A stretch of 64,000 nucleotides of DNA from positions 168,012 to 232,011 of the forward strand of contig CAVUQS010000015.1 in NCBI GenBank assembly GCA_963743705.1, written 5' to 3'. Shown piece after piece: positions 9,712 through 18,002 of the stretch. The stretch comes from PALSA-243 sp963743705. GTDB taxonomy: Bacteria; Acidobacteriota; Terriglobia; Bryobacterales; Bryobacteraceae. The translations under genes were made by a program, and so were the position numbers. How positions within the stretch are numbered: the stretch's first letter is position 1; every line of letters begins with the position of its first letter. The notes under the pieces are model-generated. The model was not told where the DNA came from, did not search any database, and worked only from the letters and a program-made list of their open reading frames with translations.

Positions 9712-10691
9712 ATCGTCGCTTCCACCGCCGGCGACCGGTCGCTTTCGTTGCCGCTCTTGTCGATGGCCGTGACCGCGTAGCGATAAGTCTTGCCGCGTTC
9801 CACTGCGCGATCCGAATACGTCGGGATTTCGCCCACGTCGGCGATCTTTACGAAGGCGCCGCCATCCACGGAACGATAGAGCCGGTATCCGGCGAGATCC
9901 GGCTCGCTGTTGGCATCCCATGACAGTTCCACGCTGGCGGCCGAAGTCGTCGCCCGCACGCCAGCAGGCGCCGCGGGCGCGAACGTATCGTTGTACGACA
10001 TGGCGACGGCGTCCGAGAGATCGCTTTGCGCCTCGCGATGCTCCCCCAGATCGGCGAAGGATTGCACGAGATAGGTGTAGGTCTTGCCGAACTCGGCCCC
10101 GGTATCGAGAAACTCGGGCGTCGTGGAGGTTCCGGCCTCGGTGAAATCCGTGGCGCCTTCGGCCTGGCGCAGAACGCGGAATTGCTTTCCTTCGCCGCGC
10201 CACTTCAATTGGACGCCTTTCGCGGCGGGGACCGCCGTCACATCGGACGGTTTGGGCAAAGGCGCAACCACCGGGAGGCCCACGATGTTCGACCAGCCGG
10301 ACGCCTTGCCGTTGGAGCCGATGGCGCGCGCGGCGATGGTGACGTCTTTGCCGGTCCACTGCGCCGTCGGGATTTCGTACGATGCGACGCCGTCTTTTAT
10401 GGAGGTGACTGGAACTTTCGTCGCCGTCGCGAGCCAGTCCGCTTGGCTCCACGGATTCGACGTCGGCCCGGCGCGCAGATCGAGATTCAGGTTTTCGGTA
10501 ATCGCGATGGTCTCGGTGGTGAGTTGAGGAATCTTGAAGTGGGCGAATAAGTGCGCGCCGCGCTGCACGACAGCCAGCTCGGTCGGGTTCTGGGGAATGT
10601 TGGCTAGTGGCGGCTGGACGCCGCCAATATAGCCGCAGCCGCTGGAGAAGAGGACCACCGCCGCGGCAGCGGATGAAAGCGCTGGTTTCAA
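9708..10691 (-). CDS. Fibronectin type III lipoprotein
   Basis: A 327-residue predicted lipoprotein. The N-terminus MKPALSSAAAAVVLFSSGC ends in a lipobox, so Cys 19 should be lipidated. The body contains at least two fibronectin-III-like repeats (about 115-225 and 230-325), seen in phrases such as VELSWDANSEPDLAGYRLYR and RGKTYRYAVTAIDKSGNES. Such folds act as spacers or adhesion and carbohydrate-contact modules on surface proteins. It is the last gene of the secretin-pseudopilin operon, 34 bases after the TIGR03437 gene, so it may be an outer-membrane part or cargo of that system. No enzyme motif is visible. Confidence 0.85.
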   Translation of the reverse strand: MKPALSSAAAAVVLFSSGCGYIGGVQPPLANIPQNPTELAVVQRGAHLFAHFKIPQLTTETIAITENLNLDLRAGPTSNPWSQADWLATATKVPVTSIKDGVASYEIPTAQWTGKDVTIAARAIGSNGKASGWSNIVGLPVVAPLPKPSDVTAVPAAKGVQLKWRGEGKQFRVLRQAEGATDFTEAGTSTTPEFLDTGAEFGKTYTYLVQSFADLGEHREAQSDLSDAVAMSYNDTFAPAAPAGVRATTSAASVELSWDANSEPDLAGYRLYRSVDGGAFVKIADVGEIPTYSDRAVERGKTYRYAVTAIDKSGNESDRSPAVEATI

Positions 10692-10725
10692 TTCACCAGT
10701 TTAGTTCACCGCGGCGGTGTCTACC

Positions 10726-12870
10726 CTACTTCACATAGACAGGCATACCAGTCGAACAGAACTGGCGGCCTGCCGTGGCGGCGCAAATCGCTACCGGAGT
10801 GGACCCGCCGCCTGCCCCGGCCGGGATGGCCACGTTGACCTGCTGCACGCCTGCGATGCCCGGCGCGCCGCCGGCGTAGACGGTCTTGACGCCGCTTTGG
10901 TTGCCGATGACCACCGAGACGTTGGAAGCGTCCGGCATGCCGGTCAGGAAGATCTGGAGGATGCTTCCCGCGGCCGCCGGCGTTTGCGCCGAATTCACGC
11001 TGCCGTCCTGGTTGAGCACGCCGCCGTTGAAGATCGCGGGCCAAGCGGGCGAGACCGGGATGGATTGCACCGTCGTGCTTGCGCCATCCACCGTCACGGT
11101 CATATTGCTCGACGTTTCGGATGCAACCGCGGACGGAACCTGCAGGTTGATCTGGGAAGCGCCGGTATAGAGGAGCGTAGCCGGCATGCCGTCGAAGCTG
11201 ACGGTGACGTTCTTGCCTGCGAGGTTCGAGCCTATCAGCGTAGTCAGGGACCCGCCCACCAGCGGCGCGGAACTCAGGCTGGCGGCGCTATCCACCGAAC
11301 TTACGGTAATCACAGTTGGCAGCGTGGCGACGGGCGCTGTCGTGACGGTGGTCGCGGCCGCGGTCACCGTGAGCGATACGGCAATCGAAGCACTGCCTGC
11401 CATGGGGCCGCCATCCACCGTAACGGTGGCGTTATAGGCGCCGGGCGTCAGGTTCTTGGCGTTGGCGTAGATGTCGATGGTGCCGTTGTTCTGGCCGGAT
11501 GCGGGCGTCAGCCCGAGCCAACCCGAGCCTTGGGCGTAAAGCACGTTCGTGTTCCAGTTCAACGTACCCCCGGCGGTATTACCGACCCGGATGAAGCCGT
11601 TGCCGCTGGAAGCGCCGGCGGTGGCGGTGAGCTTCACAGCCGTGGTATCGGCCGCAAGCTTGGGGAAATAGTTCGCGCCGCAATCGCCTACGATGGTGCA
11701 GTCGTTGGCCGGCGTTCCGGAAATAAAACGAGGCACGGGCGCCGTCGTGGAGGCCGATGCGACGGTCGAAACCGGCGCGAGGGAGACGGATTCGGTAGCG
11801 GTGGCGGCGGCGTTCACGCTGGCGATCGCAATGAACGTGGGGAACTGGGCGCTTTCGATGGTGATCGGATTGGCGTCGGTTACTTCATAAACCACATAGC
11901 CCGCGCCGTTCGTCAGTGGGACTTGCGTCACGGCGTCCATATAGCCAGAGAACCCGGTGACGTAGCCGCCGACGCCGGTGGCATCGGCGAACTGCACGGC
12001 GGAAAGCAGCAGCGTGGAACTGCCGGGGGCGTAGGCTCCGATATTCTGCGGCAGGCCGAGATCGCCGCCCGATGTAGGAACGAGCGCGTCGGAACCGGCG
12101 ACGAACGTCGGCACATAGACCGAAGTACCGGTGGGAAACCCGGAGTATTTCACGACGATGCGCGTGCCGGTATCGTCTCCCGCGCCGCGCGGCTGGAAGA
12201 CCGAACCAAAGCCTTCGGTCAATCGCGTGGAGGCGAAGGCAGTTTTCGCGGCGAACAGGTTCGAGAAACTGATAGTGGATGGGATTGGCGAACCAACGCA
12301 GAAAATCCCCGCCTGGTTTTGCGTCGTATACAACCCTTCCTGAACGCTGGCAACCGAGACGGAGGCTTGATTCAGCGCGAACGGCGCGGAGATCTGCGCG
12401 CTGATCTGCTGCGGCGCGCTGAAACCGAACTGAGTAACCGCGGCGCGTATGTTGGAGATCTGCAGGTTGAATTGTCCGCTCGCCGGGACCGTAAAGTTCA
12501 GGCCGGCGAAGGTAATGTTATTTCCCGCGATCTTCCCGGCAACGGGCGTCGGCGTCAATCCGCCGCCGGTATCGAGGGAGAGGACGGCGTCGATGGCGTT
12601 GTTATTGTTGTCCACGCGGTTGGTAATGGCGACCGGCAGAAAGAAGGTCAGGTTCCCGGAGACGGCCCCGGAGGGCACAAATCCAGTGCATTGGAACTGG
12701 ATTGACCCGAGGCGTTCGGTTAACCCCTCACTGCGAACCTGGGTGGGGGTGGCTGAAACGGCACAGTTTCCGGATGCGGAAGATTGAGCGTAAGTAGAAG
12801 AAAATGAAAAGAATAAGATGGCAAGCGCTAAAAGGAGGCGCCTACCAGGAAGAGTAGGGTGTCCCATCAA
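10726..12870 (-). CDS. Exported protein with TIGR03437 (Solibacter C-terminal) domain
   Basis: A 714-residue exported protein. A signal peptide (RRLLLALAILFFSFSSTYAQ) is followed by a beta-rich, Ser/Thr/Ala/Gly-rich body. The last ~235 residues carry the signature of the Solibacter C-terminal domain TIGR03437: YTGASQINLQVPSAV, PAIFNGGVLNQDGSVNS and GSILQIFLTGMPD. The function of this family is not known; it occurs mostly on secreted Acidobacteria proteins. The start overlaps the upstream pseudopilin gene by 29 bases, which implies coupled translation and makes it a likely substrate or surface component of the pseudopilin/secretin apparatus (inference). Either of the two leading ATG codons could be used. 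Confidence 0.88.
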   Translation of the reverse strand: MMGHPTLPGRRLLLALAILFFSFSSTYAQSSASGNCAVSATPTQVRSEGLTERLGSIQFQCTGFVPSGAVSGNLTFFLPVAITNRVDNNNNAIDAVLSLDTGGGLTPTPVAGKIAGNNITFAGLNFTVPASGQFNLQISNIRAAVTQFGFSAPQQISAQISAPFALNQASVSVASVQEGLYTTQNQAGIFCVGSPIPSTISFSNLFAAKTAFASTRLTEGFGSVFQPRGAGDDTGTRIVVKYSGFPTGTSVYVPTFVAGSDALVPTSGGDLGLPQNIGAYAPGSSTLLLSAVQFADATGVGGYVTGFSGYMDAVTQVPLTNGAGYVVYEVTDANPITIESAQFPTFIAIASVNAAATATESVSLAPVSTVASASTTAPVPRFISGTPANDCTIVGDCGANYFPKLAADTTAVKLTATAGASSGNGFIRVGNTAGGTLNWNTNVLYAQGSGWLGLTPASGQNNGTIDIYANAKNLTPGAYNATVTVDGGPMAGSASIAVSLTVTAAATTVTTAPVATLPTVITVSSVDSAASLSSAPLVGGSLTTLIGSNLAGKNVTVSFDGMPATLLYTGASQINLQVPSAVASETSSNMTVTVDGASTTVQSIPVSPAWPAIFNGGVLNQDGSVNSAQTPAAAGSILQIFLTGMPDASNVSVVIGNQSGVKTVYAGGAPGIAGVQQVNVAIPAGAGGGSTPVAICAATAGRQFCSTGMPVYVK

Positions 12871-13267
12871 GCGATATCTTATCAGAACTACTATGGATAT
12901 CGAAGATACCCGGTTCGGTTTGGTTTACGGCCTGCGTGGCATCTTCCATTACCGTTTTCCACTGGTCCGTATTCGAGATCGGATCGAGCGGAACCTTGGT
13001 GAGGTAGCCCTCGGAGACCAAATCCTGCAGCGATTGCGGGGCCTTCTCTTTGTCGTAGGTGTAATTATCGATCACGGTGCGCAGCGTGAAAAGATTGCTA
13101 TGCAGCACGCTTTCGCGCGCGCGGATGATTGACTTCTGATAGATGGGGATGGCCATCGTAATCAGAATGAGGATGATGGTGATCACCACCATCATCTCCA
13201 CGAAGGTGAAGCCGCGCTGCCGGCGTTTCGCGCGTTGCGGGCTACCAATCCGAGTAATTTGAGCCAT
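12842..13267 (-). CDS. Type II secretion-like pseudopilin (GspG type)
   Basis: A 141-residue prepilin. A basic leader QRAKRRQRG is followed by the prepilin peptidase site G|FTFVEMMVVITIIL and a hydrophobic N-terminal helix, with Glu at +5 of the mature protein, as in pilins assembled through their N-terminal helix. The C-terminal part (LQDLVSEGYLTKVPLDPISN) matches the GspG core layout. The start overlaps the previous pseudopilin gene by 26 bases. It should be cleaved by a prepilin peptidase encoded elsewhere and form part of a periplasmic pseudopilus that works with the adjacent secretin. Confidence 0.9.
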   Translation of the reverse strand: MAQITRIGSPQRAKRRQRGFTFVEMMVVITIILILITMAIPIYQKSIIRARESVLHSNLFTLRTVIDNYTYDKEKAPQSLQDLVSEGYLTKVPLDPISNTDQWKTVMEDATQAVNQTEPGIFDIHSSSDKISLDGTPYSSW

Positions 13268-13721
13268 CGGGCGCTTTCTCCGTCGTCTTGCTATACACCT
13301 GAAATACGTTTTGTCCGCCCCAACTTTGCGAAGTTGCGTCGTCCTGATCGCTGCGCATTCCCCATTCGGTGCTGCGCGTGAAGGGATCCACGGGAATCCG
13401 CCGCAGCAGCTTTAGAATTTTCCCGTCGGGGCCGGGCAGCTTGACGCCCTCGACCAGAATCTCCAGGGTTTCGGGGAAGCAATCCGTACCCGCCTTGATC
13501 TGACCGAAATAGCCGGCGTCGCACATGTCCTTATATTTGTCGATCGCCAAATGCATGTCGCGCAGATCGTAGCGTAATTCACGTTCGCGGGCGGCACGGA
13601 CCCTCGCCCGCGCCAACGGGACAGCCATCGCGCTCAGCGTGAGCAGGATGGTAAACGCCACCACCAGCTCGATCAGAGTGAGGCCTCGCTGATTCCTGCG
13701 TGTTTGGCTGACGCGCGGCAT
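13242..13721 (-). CDS. Type II secretion-like pseudopilin
   Basis: A 159-residue prepilin. The leader ends RRNQRG and the cleavage site is G|LTLIELVVAFTILL, with Glu at +5. The globular part has LRYDLRDMHLAIDKYKD and a GspG-like LLRRIPVDPFTRSTEWG. It is a paralogue of the next pseudopilin in the operon. The start lies one base from the secretin stop, so the genes are almost certainly co-transcribed. Two different pseudopilins next to a secretin, without GspE, GspF or GspC-like genes in view, suggests that the motor is shared with another locus. Confidence 0.9.
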   Translation of the reverse strand: MPRVSQTRRNQRGLTLIELVVAFTILLTLSAMAVPLARARVRAARERELRYDLRDMHLAIDKYKDMCDAGYFGQIKAGTDCFPETLEILVEGVKLPGPDGKILKLLRRIPVDPFTRSTEWGMRSDQDDATSQSWGGQNVFQVYSKTTEKAPDGSNYSDW

Positions 13722-13722
13722 C

Positions 13723-16281
13723 CTACTTTACACGGACGTTTAACACCGGGCTTCCCGTTCCCGCAGGCTGGCCCTGCGAATTCCGCAAGGCGATATTAGG
13801 CGCAACAATCTGCGTCTGCCCCGCCGAGACGGCGGAGAAGGTGAGCGTGAGGATTGCGCCGCTTCCCGTAACTCCCGTAGCGCCCGGCTGCCGGCCTACC
13901 TGAATGGAGGCTCTTCCGGCTTCGTTTTGAATGTTCTTGGTGAGCAGCGGAGCGCCGGTGCCCCTGGCGAGCAGATCGCCGGCGACGACATCGTTCAACC
14001 GGAGCATCTTCGGATCGAATGTCAGCTGCACGGGGGCATTGGCCACATCGGCGGCGTTATCCGCCATGATCGACACGCTGAACGTGCCGCCCGAATTGGT
14101 TTCCACAGTCTGCGGATTGAACCGCAAGGCCAGAGCACCGGATCCCGCCGTTTGCGTGTTGATGGGCGGAGCGGTTGCCGGCAGAGCGGTCGCCGGAGGA
14201 GCAGCGGGCGGCGCTGTAGCTGGAGGTCCGCCGGGTGGCGCCGCGGCCGTGGCGGGCGGCGTTGGAGAAATGGCGCCGGTCAAGGCTGGAGCGGTGGCAG
14301 GCGGCGCGCCAGCAGCGCTGCCCCCAAGGGGCGGCGCAACCGCGCCGTGTCCGGGCGGAGGAGGCGCTGGCGCGTTATCCGCGCCTGCAGGCCCGTAATT
14401 GATCTTTATCGCGGCCGCGCCCACGGCGATGGCGCGCAGGTTCTCTTCCGTGAATTCCGGCTTGCGAATGATGTGCGGAATGATGGCGATGACGATGTCA
14501 TCCCGGTTGTGATCGACGCTCTGGCCTTTGAACAGAGTTCCCAGGAACGGAATGGCCGAAAGGCCGGGAATTCCGGTGACCGACTTATCGTCCTGGCGGG
14601 TTACCAGGCCGCCGAGCAAGGCCACTTCGCCTTCTCTGATACGCAGATCGTGCTCGATCTTGCGCTGGCCAATGATGGGCTGATTGATGCCGCCGAGGTT
14701 CACCTGCCCGGTGACGCTGGTGATGTTGAGCAGCATGTGGACGCTGACTTCGGTAGCCGAGTGGACGCGCGCCAGGGCTTCGATATTCACGCCGATATCG
14801 ATGTACTGAAATTGCGTGTTGACCAGGGGGTTAATGCCGACGCCGCCGATGCCGGGCTGAAAGCTGCCGCTGGCGGTAGGCTCGCGCTCGCCGATGTTGA
14901 TTACCGCTTTGATGTTATCCATGCAGCGCATCTCCGGCGCCTGCAAGACGCGCGTCTTGGCGTCGCTCATGGCAGCCTGAAGCAGCGCGCTGGGCAGCGT
15001 GGTGGAAAAATCAGAGCTTGAAAGGTGCCCCAGGCTAGAGAGCGGGACAAAAGCGCCGGTTGTGCTGCTGCCAGTAGTGGGAGAGGAGGTGACGCTTCCC
15101 GAGGTTGTAGTGGATGTGCTGGTGGTCGCCGAGGTGGTGGAAGTGCTGGTGGCAGTGCTATTGGATTGCACTTGAATGGAAGAGCGCGGCGTGAAGTTGA
15201 CGGGCACGTTCAAGCCTGTGGACGCGATCGCGGCCGTAATCTGCTTGCTGAATACGGAACTGGCTTCCATGACCAGGATGTCGAAAAGCACCTCGGGCCG
15301 CGGCTTATCCAGATCGTGTGCGATCTTCTCGGCCAGCGCTACTTTATCCGCCTCGCCCTTCAACACGATGGCGTATTGCGAAGCGTCCGGAAAGACCTTG
15401 GTCAACTCGGGCACGGTGCGCACTGCGTTCACGACTTCGTTGAATTCCTGCTGGCCGCCAACGTTGTGCAGGTAGATGGTCTTCAGCACCTGCTCTTCAT
15501 AGTCGCGGCGCTTGGTCTGATTGTCGTTGGTGATGAAGATCGTGTTGGGCGAAAGCGCCTTCCAATAGGATTTGCTCAGGACCGAAATGTAGTCGAACGC
15601 CTGCTCGAGCGTCGAGCCTTCAAAATCGACGGTGAAATTGTCATGCGTGGGGTTTTGATAATCAGGATCCCAAAGAACGTTAATCGGCGGGTTGTTCAAC
15701 TTGCCCAGGGTTTCGTAGATGGTCTTCACCTTGCCGATCATCTTCAGATCGACCAGACCCGGCTTCAGTTGCCGCAGCTGGGGAATGGGCAGCATGCGGT
15801 CGATCCTGTCGTTTTCCTGTTGTTCCGCCACTTGCGAGGGGGTCAGCGCGCGAACGTCGGGCGCGGCTTCCTGGCCGGTCTGCTCGACGCGTTTGCGCTC
15901 GCGCAGAATCATTGTCTGCGTTTCCTGGATGAGCTGGGAGGCGATGGCCGAACCGGGGTTGATGGCGTAAGCCTTCTGGAACTCCATGAGCGATTCACCC
16001 AACTGGCCCTTTTCCCGCAACGTCAAGCCCTTATCGACATGGCTCTCGCCGGCGTGGAAACGGGCTTTATCGGCGGCCATCTGGTAGAGAACCTCTTCCG
16101 GGTCTTCCGCCAGGGCTTTCTCGTAGTCTTCGAGCGCCACGTCCCAGTCTTTCTTGGCTTCGGCAATCCGCCCATCGGCGAAAAACTTGTCGCCTTTTTT
16201 GGTTTTGGCCTCAAGGGGCGCCATCGGAGCGAGCATCGCGACGAAAACAAAGACAGCCGTTATCTTATTGAAAAATGACAT
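13723..16281 (-). CDS. Secretin (GspD/PilQ-like) with TPR N-terminus and C-terminal cohesin domain
   Basis: An 852-residue outer-membrane secretin. A signal peptide (about 1-25) precedes TPR-like helices (about 30-130). STN/N-domains follow (about 180-340; TIYETLGKLNNPPINVLWD, then VLKTIYLHNVGGQ). A Ser/Thr-rich linker interrupts the N-domains (about 370-410). The secretin gate domain (about 440-610) ends with VALLGGLV, IPGLSAIPFLGTLF and DIVIAIIPHII. A Pro/Ala linker then leads to a ~140-residue cohesin-like domain (about 710-850; LALRFNPQTVETNSGGTFSV). Secretins form the outer-membrane channel of type II secretion and type IV pili; a cohesin tail is unusual and may bind cargo or the cell wall. 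It is the first gene of a five-gene minus-strand operon. Confidence 0.92.
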   Translation of the reverse strand: MSFFNKITAVFVFVAMLAPMAPLEAKTKKGDKFFADGRIAEAKKDWDVALEDYEKALAEDPEEVLYQMAADKARFHAGESHVDKGLTLREKGQLGESLMEFQKAYAINPGSAIASQLIQETQTMILRERKRVEQTGQEAAPDVRALTPSQVAEQQENDRIDRMLPIPQLRQLKPGLVDLKMIGKVKTIYETLGKLNNPPINVLWDPDYQNPTHDNFTVDFEGSTLEQAFDYISVLSKSYWKALSPNTIFITNDNQTKRRDYEEQVLKTIYLHNVGGQQEFNEVVNAVRTVPELTKVFPDASQYAIVLKGEADKVALAEKIAHDLDKPRPEVLFDILVMEASSVFSKQITAAIASTGLNVPVNFTPRSSIQVQSNSTATSTSTTSATTSTSTTTSGSVTSSPTTGSSTTGAFVPLSSLGHLSSSDFSTTLPSALLQAAMSDAKTRVLQAPEMRCMDNIKAVINIGEREPTASGSFQPGIGGVGINPLVNTQFQYIDIGVNIEALARVHSATEVSVHMLLNITSVTGQVNLGGINQPIIGQRKIEHDLRIREGEVALLGGLVTRQDDKSVTGIPGLSAIPFLGTLFKGQSVDHNRDDIVIAIIPHIIRKPEFTEENLRAIAVGAAAIKINYGPAGADNAPAPPPPGHGAVAPPLGGSAAGAPPATAPALTGAISPTPPATAAAPPGGPPATAPPAAPPATALPATAPPINTQTAGSGALALRFNPQTVETNSGGTFSVSIMADNAADVANAPVQLTFDPKMLRLNDVVAGDLLARGTGAPLLTKNIQNEAGRASIQVGRQPGATGVTGSGAILTLTFSAVSAGQTQIVAPNIALRNSQGQPAGTGSPVLNVRVK

Positions 16282-16398
16282 TTTGCCGTTCTAGGGGGCG
16301 TTTCGGGAGGCCTATGTTAAGATGAATTTGCAATTCCCGCGGTCTCGTCCCGTCTAAAGCCATTGACGTAATTGGGGTTCCGGGCGTGGAGGCCAATC

Positions 16399-16866
16399 TT
16401 GGCTGACAAAGATACTTCCATCAAAATTCTGAGCGACAACAGGCAGGCCAGCCATAATTATTTCCTCATGGAACGCTTTGAAGCCGGCATGGTTCTCACC
16501 GGAACCGAGGTAAAAGCGGCCAAGGACGGCAAAATCCAACTCAAGGACGCCTATGGGCTGGTGCAGGACAACGAAGCGTGGCTGCTGAACGCCCACATCA
16601 GCCAGTATTCGCACGGCAACCGCGAAAATCACCCGCCGGTGCGCACGCGCAAGCTATTGCTGCACCGCCGCGAGATCGATAAATTGCTGGGCGAAACCCG
16701 CGAAAGAGGGCTTTCGCTGATTCCCACCAAGATCTATCTCAAAAAGGGCCGGATCAAGTGCGAAATCGCCGTGGCCAAGGGCAAGAAGCTGCACGATAAG
16801 CGCGAAACCGAGCGGACTCGGGCGGCGGAAGCAGAGGCTCGGGCGGAGATGCGGAGACGGGCGTAA
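16399..16866 (+). CDS. smpB: SsrA-binding protein SmpB
   Basis: A 155-residue SmpB, the partner that carries tmRNA to stalled ribosomes for trans-translation. Diagnostic stretches are NRQASHNYFLMERFEAGMVL, GTEVKAAKDGK, AHISQYSHGN and the basic tail GKKLHDKRETE, where residues enter the empty mRNA channel. I chose the TTG at 16399 because GGAGG at 16388-16392 lies 6 bases upstream and it gives the normal length; an in-frame TTG at 16372 would add nine atypical residues. The tmRNA gene itself is not in this window. The gene is divergent from the secretin operon. Confidence 0.95.
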   Translation: MADKDTSIKILSDNRQASHNYFLMERFEAGMVLTGTEVKAAKDGKIQLKDAYGLVQDNEAWLLNAHISQYSHGNRENHPPVRTRKLLLHRREIDKLLGETRERGLSLIPTKIYLKKGRIKCEIAVAKGKKLHDKRETERTRAAEAEARAEMRRRA

Positions 16867-16885
16867 AGATTGCGGACGTGCCTTT

Positions 16886-16910
16886 GACGCAGAGACGCTG
16901 AGACGCGGAG
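16886..16910 (+). repeat. Three tandem 8-bp repeats (GACGCNGA)
   Basis: GACGCAGA, GACGCTGA and GACGCGGA follow each other without gaps just after smpB, plus one extra G. The unit is imperfect at one position only. It lies between two convergent genes and codes for nothing visible. Similar short GACGCAGA runs are scattered in many environmental genomes; their role is unknown. Confidence 0.6.
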
Positions 16911-16939
16911 AAAAACCTACACCGAGAACGCATATTGGG

Positions 16940-17641
16940 TCAGGCGGCCTCGGGGCGCTCTTCGCGTTTGTCGAGCGGGTGGGGCATGGGTTTGCGGCCC
17001 CAAAGGGCCTGGTGGCGGCGGAATCGGCGGTCGAGGATGCGGGCGATTTTGGCGGACGAATAAACAAACTGGCCGTGCTCGGAGGCGGGGAGAAAATCGT
17101 CGCCGGGGCGGTAGGTTTCGCCTTGCTGTTCGGCATATTCGGTAAGCATCACGGCTTCCTGTTCGGCTTGGGCATGGGCTTCGCGGCGGGCGGTTTGCAG
17201 AGCGCCGAGCGCTGCCGTGTTCTTTTCGATGGCGCGGTTGATGCGCTGCTCATAGAGCGTGATGAGGGCGAGGAACCTGGCTTGCTCGACCCAGGTTTTG
17301 CCTTCGGCTAAGGCGTTGTCGATTTGTTCATCGCCGGATTCGATCTCGCCGACGTGATCATTGATGCCTTGCGCGAACATGTTGCTCTCGATGGAGCGGG
17401 CGCGCTTGAGACGCCAGCGGTCTTCGGCTATCAGTTGGACTAAGTCGCTCTCTTGAATACCGATGGGAGCTAGCTCTGCGAGATAGGCCTGGCAGTGAGC
17501 GCGGAAGGCTTCGGATTCTTCGGGAGTGTGGACGTGGACTTTGCTGGTGAGTCCATGTTTGAAGGCGTTGAAGCTAACGCGGCGCTTGCCGGCGGGAGTG
17601 CGCGGGCCAGCGGCCGCTGAGGATGCGGGTTGATCTGTCAT
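16940..17641 (-). CDS. Conserved hypothetical protein (GxxTPAGK..FNAFKHGLTS type)
   Basis: A 233-residue cytosolic, helix-rich and charged protein. Its N-terminus has the pattern GPRTPAGKRRVSFNAFKHG seen in a multi-copy hypothetical family of Acidobacteria and other soil bacteria. The middle (EDRWRLKRARSIESNMFAQG) and the long Glu/Ala/Gln helix are also typical. No catalytic motif is visible and I do not know its function. Copies often sit near transposable elements, and here an IS110 element lies immediately upstream. The gene is convergent with smpB. Confidence 0.7.
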   Translation of the reverse strand: MTDQPASSAAAGPRTPAGKRRVSFNAFKHGLTSKVHVHTPEESEAFRAHCQAYLAELAPIGIQESDLVQLIAEDRWRLKRARSIESNMFAQGINDHVGEIESGDEQIDNALAEGKTWVEQARFLALITLYEQRINRAIEKNTAALGALQTARREAHAQAEQEAVMLTEYAEQQGETYRPGDDFLPASEHGQFVYSSAKIARILDRRFRRHQALWGRKPMPHPLDKREERPEAA

Positions 17642-17821
17642 TGGAAATGACTCCTATTTTTATTATGGGGAGGGTGGTGGTAATTTTCGGGCGAGGCGCG
17701 GCGGGAAGTGATTGATGGGTGGGGAGTTATAGAAATATTCTTGGATGCGTGATTCCCCCACGGCCGGCGCTACGCTTCAGCCACAACGAGGGATGAAAAC
17801 TGGGGTGGATTGAGGCATTTT

Positions 17822-17998
17822 ATTAGTGCCGCTTGGGCACTCTAATGCCGGTCTCGGTCTGGTGCTTCGAGCCCGTTTGTGAATCTGGCCGGACGCTGTT
17901 TGTTGGTACAACGCAGTGTTGCCTCCCGCCGCAAGGCTGGAGAGCACGAGAAGGAATGTCTGGTTTCTTTTCTGCGTCCAGCCCGGCGGCAGAAAGGC
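17822..17998 (+). ncRNA. Candidate IS110 bridge RNA
   Basis: The 180 bases upstream of the transposase hold two hairpins. The first pairs ATTAGTGCC (17822-17830) with GGCACTCTAAT (17836-17846), with two unpaired bases. The second pairs GCCGCAAGGCTGGA (17928-17941) with TCCAGCCCGGCGGC (17977-17990), 12 of 14 positions paired, around a 35-base loop. IS110-group elements are known to transcribe a bridge RNA from this position, with loops that base-pair to target and donor DNA. Structure and location fit, but the guide pairing has not been tested. Confidence 0.45.
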
Positions 17999-18002
17999 GT
18001 TT

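Noticed and set aside
9469..10452. A 327-residue minus-strand frame overlapping the FN3 lipoprotein gene
   Set aside because: Arg/Gly-rich shadow in another frame; the FN3 frame has a lipobox and clear repeats.
10717..12705. A 662-residue plus-strand frame opposite the TIGR03437 gene
   Set aside because: The opposite strand has a signal peptide and the family signature; the plus frame is rich in Arg/Gly and has no pattern.
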